A stretch of 25,337 bases of DNA, taken from contig JALOAS010000040.1 in the NCBI GenBank assembly GCA_023228705.1, positions 1-25,337 on the forward strand, written 5' to 3'. The stretch is from Ottowia sp. (GTDB lineage Bacteria > Pseudomonadota > Gammaproteobacteria > Burkholderiales > Burkholderiaceae_C). Position numbers and translations under genes: made by a program. The first letter of the stretch is position 1. Each line of letters opens with the position of its first letter. Shown piece after piece: positions 21,852-25,337 of the stretch. Below the pieces are notes generated by a model, which worked only from the letters and a program-made list of their open reading frames with translations, was not told the origin of the DNA and made no database searches.

Positions 21852-22250
21852 ATGATCAACGGCAGTTGCCTGTGCGGCGGCGTCCGCTACACCTACGACG
21901 GCGACCTGCCCGAGCTGTCCTTGTGCCACTGCCGGCAATGCCAGAAGGCGCAGGGCTCGGCCTTTGCTGCCGTGTGCCCCGTCGACGCGGACAGGCTGAC
22001 CTTTGTTTCCGGCCGCGAATTGCTGAAGGAATACCGGGCAACACCCGGCAAGGCGCGCGTGTTCTGCGCCAATTGCGGCAGCCCCATCTACAGCGCCCGG
22101 GACAGCGCGCCGCAGCTGCTGCGGCTGCGTGCCGGCACGATAGACACACCGTTTCAGTGCCGCAGTGCCTACCACAAGTACGTTGCGTCCAAGGCGACGT
22201 GGGACGTGATCGGCGACGACTGGCCGCAGTATCCTGGCGCGAGCAAGTAA
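21852..22250 (+). CDS. GFA family zinc protein (Mss4-like fold)
   Basis: 132-residue protein of the GFA family (named for glutathione-dependent formaldehyde-activating enzyme; most members have no proven activity). The zinc-binding pattern is complete: CLC (Cys6, Cys8), CHCRQC (Cys25, Cys27, Cys30) and CANCG (Cys72, Cys75), with SPIYSARD and LRLRAGTIDTP following family spacing. No formaldehyde dehydrogenase gene is nearby, so a role in formaldehyde handling cannot be inferred. Translation starts at ATG 21852, 37 bases after asd. A strong hairpin lies 50 bases past its stop. Confidence 0.92.
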   Translation: MINGSCLCGGVRYTYDGDLPELSLCHCRQCQKAQGSAFAAVCPVDADRLTFVSGRELLKEYRATPGKARVFCANCGSPIYSARDSAPQLLRLRAGTIDTPFQCRSAYHKYVASKATWDVIGDDWPQYPGASK

Positions 22251-22300
22251 GCGGAAAGTCTGCATCCCGGAGCGACTTGCTTGGCGATTGTCGCTGTCCA

Positions 22301-22331
22301 GCGATTGCCGGGCGCACATCCCGGCAATCGC
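22301..22331 (+). terminator. Strong hairpin downstream of the asd-GFA unit
   Basis: Perfect 12-bp stem GCGATTGCCGGG / CCCGGCAATCGC with a 7-base loop, 50 bases after the GFA stop. It is followed by CACATTTGACG rather than a T run, so it is either a weak terminator or a 3'-end protection structure. Confidence 0.5.
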
Positions 22332-22602
22332 CACATTTGACGCATGCTTGGCGTCCGTTGCAAACACCTGCCAACCAGCAAGCAACCACCCACCCTCACT
22401 CCTCAATACCGATCAAACACCTCTTGCACGTGCTGTGCAGCAGATTAGCCGAATACGTCAACGCCAGCGGAGGCAGGAACAGGATTCCGCCACTAGGCGC
22501 ACATTCCGGCAAGCATGGATACGAAGACACCCGGCCCCCATTCCGTACGGCCGATCGCACCTCCGCAAATGGCGGCATGGGCGTGCCGGCCCGGCGCGTG
22601 GT
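22332..22602. other. Convergent intergenic region, nothing recognised
   Basis: About 270 bases between the hairpin after the GFA gene and the stop of the DUF4149 gene. Short open frames on both strands show no domain, signal or ribosome binding site. No terminator with a T run was found for the minus-strand operon. Confidence 0.4.
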
Positions 22603-23031
22603 TCAGGTGGCCCGGGCTGCGTCGGGGTCAACCATTTTCCACAGGATGAGCCCAGCGCACAGCCACTGCACGACCAGGAAGATCGTGCCCAGCGTGTGCC
22701 ACAGCGCCAGATTCTGGCCCGCAATGATGCGCGGCGCCACGGCAAACTGGATCAGCAGCGCCAACAGCACGCCCAGCGCCGCGGCAAAGATGATGGTTTG
22801 CACGCCCGCGCGGGCATTCTCGCCAGCAGCGCGGCCCTTGAAGAGCAGCAGGAGCAGCACGCCGCAGCCTATGGCCAGCATGTTCGCGGCGCCAAACAGG
22901 CGCGCAGCCACCGGCCCGGCCAGGCTGGCCGACGGCAGCGTGGCAAACAGCAGCGGCACCGCCACGCCGCCTATGGCCACGAGTGAACCCCACCACAGGG
23001 CGGCAACAAACATGCCAATGCGGCGGCGCAT
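22603..23031 (-). CDS. DUF4149 family membrane protein
   Basis: 142-residue integral membrane protein of the DUF4149 family (related to TMEM205), function unknown. Four hydrophobic segments are visible: GMFVAALWWGSLVAIGGVAV (about 6-25), FGAANMLAIGCGVLLLLLF (about 46-64), TIIFAAALGVLLALLIQFAV (about 79-98) and LGTIFLVVQWLCAGLILW (about 113-130). It begins 31 bases after the greA stop and is probably in the same transcript, an arrangement I recall in Burkholderiales. ATG 23031 is the natural start. Confidence 0.9.
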   Translation of the reverse strand: MRRRIGMFVAALWWGSLVAIGGVAVPLLFATLPSASLAGPVAARLFGAANMLAIGCGVLLLLLFKGRAAGENARAGVQTIIFAAALGVLLALLIQFAVAPRIIAGQNLALWHTLGTIFLVVQWLCAGLILWKMVDPDAARAT

Positions 23032-23062
23032 GCGGCTTCAGCTCCTGCGTCCGGCAACCGGA

Positions 23063-23539
23063 TCAGACATAGCGCACGGCAATGATTTCATACGTGCGCA
23101 CGCCGCCTGGCGCCTGCACGTCGGCCACGTCACCGGCCTCCTTGCCGATCAGCGCCCGTGCCAGCGGACTGGAGACGTTGATGCGGCCCTGCCTGAGGTC
23201 GGCTTCGTCCTCGCCCACGATCTGGTAGGTCGCCCGCTGGCGGCTGTCTTCATCCTCCAGCTCGACAGTGGCGCCAAAGACGATCTTGTCGCCGGCGTCC
23301 ACCTCGGTGGGATCTATGACCTGCGCCGCCCCCAGCTTGTTCTCGATTTCCTTGATGCGGCCCTCGATGAACGCCTGCCTGTCCTTGGCGGCGTCGTATT
23401 CGGCGTTTTCGCTCAGGTCACCCTGCGCCCGCGCCTCGGCAATGGCCTGGACCACCGCGGGCCTGTCCTTGCTCTTGAGCTGGCGCAGCTCGGCCTTGAG
23501 CTGCTCGGCACCCCGCTTGGTCATGGGAAAAGTAGCCAT
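23063..23539 (-). CDS. greA: Transcription elongation factor GreA
   Basis: 158-residue GreA, which enters the RNA polymerase secondary channel and stimulates cleavage of backtracked transcripts. The N-terminal coiled coil holds the conserved tip GDLSENAEYDAAKDRQ (about 40-55) with the acidic catalytic residues; the C-terminal FKBP-like domain carries VVELEDEDSRQ-type and ISSPLARAL-type segments (here NVSSPLARALIGKEAGD). Full family length. ATG 23539 is preceded by AAGGGAG at good spacing, so the open frame upstream of it is not part of the gene. A terminator separates it from carB, so greA with DUF4149 probably has its own promoter in 23540-23750, which I could not pinpoint. Confidence 0.97.
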   Translation of the reverse strand: MATFPMTKRGAEQLKAELRQLKSKDRPAVVQAIAEARAQGDLSENAEYDAAKDRQAFIEGRIKEIENKLGAAQVIDPTEVDAGDKIVFGATVELEDEDSRQRATYQIVGEDEADLRQGRINVSSPLARALIGKEAGDVADVQAPGGVRTYEIIAVRYV

Positions 23540-23750
23540 GGATTGCTCCCTTGCTCCTGTCTGTTGCTTGCCTGCGCCGCAGCGCAATGCCGGCTGCTGC
23601 GCGCGCTCGCGCCGATGGCGGCGGCCGCGGCTTGCGCCAGCAGCAAGTGATGGAATCCGGCGTGCGCCGGGCAGCGCAGGTCCGGCATCAACCCCGCCGG
23701 GCGCCTGCGATCGGGATCGGGGCCAGGACGTGCTGGCCCGGCGCGCCGTG

Positions 23751-23786
23751 AAAAACAGGGCCGCCGGGCGCGAGCGCTCGGCGGCC
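23751..23786 (-). terminator. Intrinsic terminator of carB
   Basis: On the minus strand, GGCCGCCG (23779-23786) and CGGCGGCC (23759-23766) form an 8-bp GC stem around a 12-base loop that can pair further. CTG and then five T's (23751-23755) follow. It lies 35 bases past the carB stop: a classic factor-independent terminator. Confidence 0.85.
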
Positions 23787-23820
23787 TCATTGCGGTTACC
23801 CGCCATTATCGCTCAAACCA

Positions 23821-25337
23821 TCAGGCGGTTTGGCCGTGAATCTCCTGCAGCGAGACCACGCTCAGGTCGTCCATGGACTTCATGCCCTCGACCACGGCTT
23901 CCGCACCGGCTATGGTGGTGAAGGTGGGGATGCGCTGGGACGAGGCCGTGACCCGGATGATGCGGCTGTCGGCCACCGCGTTGCGTCGCTCTTCCACCGT
24001 GTTGATGACCAGCGAGATCTCGCCGTTTTTCATCATGTCGACCACGTGCGGGCGTCCTTCGGTCACCTTGTTGACGGCCGGGCAGGCAATGCCGGCCGCC
24101 TGCACCGCAGCTGCCGTGCCCCGGGTCGCGACCAGCGCGTAGCCCATGGCCACCAGCGCGCGCGCCAGCGGCACGACCTGTGGCTTGTCCCGGTTCTTCA
24201 CCGACAGGAAGATCTTGCCCGCCGGCGTGCCATCGGCGCGCAGCGGGCCGGGCATGCGCTCGCCCGCGCCTATCTCCGCCTTGATGTACGCCTCGCCAAA
24301 GGTCTTGCCCACGCCCATGACCTCGCCCGTGGACTTCATCTCCGGCCCCAGGATGATGTCCACGCCCGGGAACTTGACAAAGGGCAGCACCGCTTCCTTG
24401 ACGAAGAAATACGATGGCACGACCTCCTCGCCCACGCCCTGCTCGTCCAGCGTCTGCCCGGCCATGCAGCGCGCGGCCACCTTGGCCAGCTGCACGCCGG
24501 TGGCCTTGCTCACGAACGGCACGGTGCGGCTGGCGCGCGGGTTCACCTCCAGCACGTAGACCACGTCCTCGTTGCCGTTCTCGCCACCGTTTTCCTGGAT
24601 GGCAAACTGCACGTTCATGAGCCCGACCACCTCCAGCGCCTCGGCCATGGCCGCGGTCTGGCGCTTGAGCTCCTCAACGGTTGCCTCCTTGAGGTAGTAC
24701 GGCGGCAGCGAGCAGGCCGAGTCGCCCGAGTGCACGCCCGCTTCCTCTATGTGCTCCATGACGCCGCCCATGAAGACGCGCCCGGCGGCATCGCGCACGG
24801 CGTCGACGTCGCACTCGATGGCGTCGGCCAGGAAGCGGTCCAGCAGCACCGGCGCATCCTCGCTGACGCGCACCGCCTCGCGCATGTAGCGCTCAAGCTC
24901 GGGCTGCTCGCGAACGATCTCCATGGCGCGCCCGCCCAGCACGTAGCTGGGACGCACGACCAGCGGGTAGCCGATGTCCGCGGCCCTGGCCAGCGCCTCG
25001 GCCTGCGTGTACGCAATGGCGTTGTGCGGCTGGCGCAGCCCCAGGTCCTGCAGCAATTTCTGGAAGCGGCCGCGGTCCTCGGCGGCATCGATCATGTCGG
25101 GCGTGGTGCCGATGATGGGAACGCCCTCGGCCGCCAGCGCGCGCGCCAGCTTGAGCGGCGTCTGCCCGCCGTACTGCACGATGACGCCTGCGGGGTTTTC
25201 CCTATGCACGATCTCCAGCACGTCCTCCAGCGTCAGCGGCTCGAAGTACAGGCGGTCGGAGGTGTCAAAGTCGGTGGAGACGGTCTCCGGGTTGCAGTTG
25301 ACCATGATGGTCTCGTAGCCGTCTTCGCGCAAGGCCA
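23821..25337 (-). CDS. carB: Carbamoyl-phosphate synthase large subunit, C-terminal part
   Basis: Partial gene running off the right edge; the visible 505 or so codons are about the last half of CarB (full length about 1,075 residues). CarB makes carbamoyl phosphate from bicarbonate, ATP and ammonia (from the CarA glutaminase) for arginine and pyrimidine synthesis. Visible parts are GYETIMVNCNPETVSTDFD and VQYGGQTPLKLA of the second synthetase unit, its ATP-grasp segment YPLVVRPSYVLGGRAMEIV with ECDVDAV and EVNPRASRTVPF, and the C-terminal allosteric MGS-like domain (from about KIFLSVKNRDKPQVV to the end; TTIAGAEAVVEGM). The frame continues through the last base of the window; the 5' end is not visible. 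An intrinsic terminator follows. Confidence 0.97.
   Translation of the reverse strand, partial: ALREDGYETIMVNCNPETVSTDFDTSDRLYFEPLTLEDVLEIVHRENPAGVIVQYGGQTPLKLARALAAEGVPIIGTTPDMIDAAEDRGRFQKLLQDLGLRQPHNAIAYTQAEALARAADIGYPLVVRPSYVLGGRAMEIVREQPELERYMREAVRVSEDAPVLLDRFLADAIECDVDAVRDAAGRVFMGGVMEHIEEAGVHSGDSACSLPPYYLKEATVEELKRQTAAMAEALEVVGLMNVQFAIQENGGENGNEDVVYVLEVNPRASRTVPFVSKATGVQLAKVAARCMAGQTLDEQGVGEEVVPSYFFVKEAVLPFVKFPGVDIILGPEMKSTGEVMGVGKTFGEAYIKAEIGAGERMPGPLRADGTPAGKIFLSVKNRDKPQVVPLARALVAMGYALVATRGTAAAVQAAGIACPAVNKVTEGRPHVVDMMKNGEISLVINTVEERRNAVADSRIIRVTASSQRIPTFTTIAGAEAVVEGMKSMDDLSVVSLQEIHGQTA

Noticed and set aside
22396..22578. 60-codon minus-strand frame between the GFA and DUF4149 genes
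   Set aside because: No ribosome binding site or similarity; chance open frame in a convergent gap.
23540..23806. N-terminal extension of greA by about 89 codons
   Set aside because: GreA family length and a good ribosome binding site support the ATG at 23539; the upstream frame crosses the carB terminator.

Overview
The window is GC-rich chromosomal DNA from a betaproteobacterium. Gene content and order point to Burkholderiales, probably Comamonadaceae or a near relative: a BioC-like methyltransferase divergent from comF-trmL, a carB/greA/DUF4149 cluster, a DUF1841 gene, a moxR-VWA operon and a two-gene tamAB. That placement is inference from synteny and protein character; there is no rRNA or other direct marker. 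Genes are dense, most are housekeeping, and there is no CRISPR array, intact insertion sequence or phage block. The many long antisense open frames are codon-bias shadows of the real genes.

Layout. 93-2423: a BioC-like methyltransferase (minus) divergent from comF and trmL (plus). 2459-3598: a MaoC-type hydratase and an orphan ParA-type ATPase (minus, probable operon). 3778-4912: DUF1841 gene (plus) convergent with a diheme cytochrome c4 gene (minus). 5025-7893: a tight plus-strand operon of a MoxR AAA+ ATPase, a 67-residue membrane protein, a GNAT acetyltransferase and a VWA protein. 7912-10818: the one accessory-looking stretch, with a patatin-like lipoprotein (minus), a long non-coding interval, a secreted IPTL-CTERM protein (plus), and a decayed C-terminal piece of a second patatin gene. 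10819-17282: tamA and tamB, overlapping by one base. 17371-17445: tRNA-Arg(CCT). 17984-20226: an orphan gspF and a cytosolic 5'-nucleotidase. 20227-22250: a structured leader, asd, and a GFA-type zinc protein. 22603-25337: DUF4149 membrane protein, greA and the 3' half of carB, all minus, with an intrinsic terminator between carB and greA.

The most interesting region is 20223-20680, between the 5'-nucleotidase and asd. It holds a 106-bp imperfect inverted repeat; a perfect 7-bp dyad; a near-consensus sigma-70 promoter whose start point falls on an ATG; a 33-residue reading frame ending in an Ile/Thr/Lys-rich stretch (end products of the pathway asd serves); and mutually exclusive hairpins downstream, one of which could mask the asd ribosome binding site. 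Together these look like a leader-peptide attenuator for asd. I do not know of this arrangement being described, and it is inference from sequence only.

Other points of note are the patatin gene remnant, the IPTL-CTERM protein without its sorting enzyme in view, a ~178-codon internal duplication in tamB, a lipoprotein-like signal on TamA, and a BioC-like protein lacking the usual SAM-binding glycine motif.
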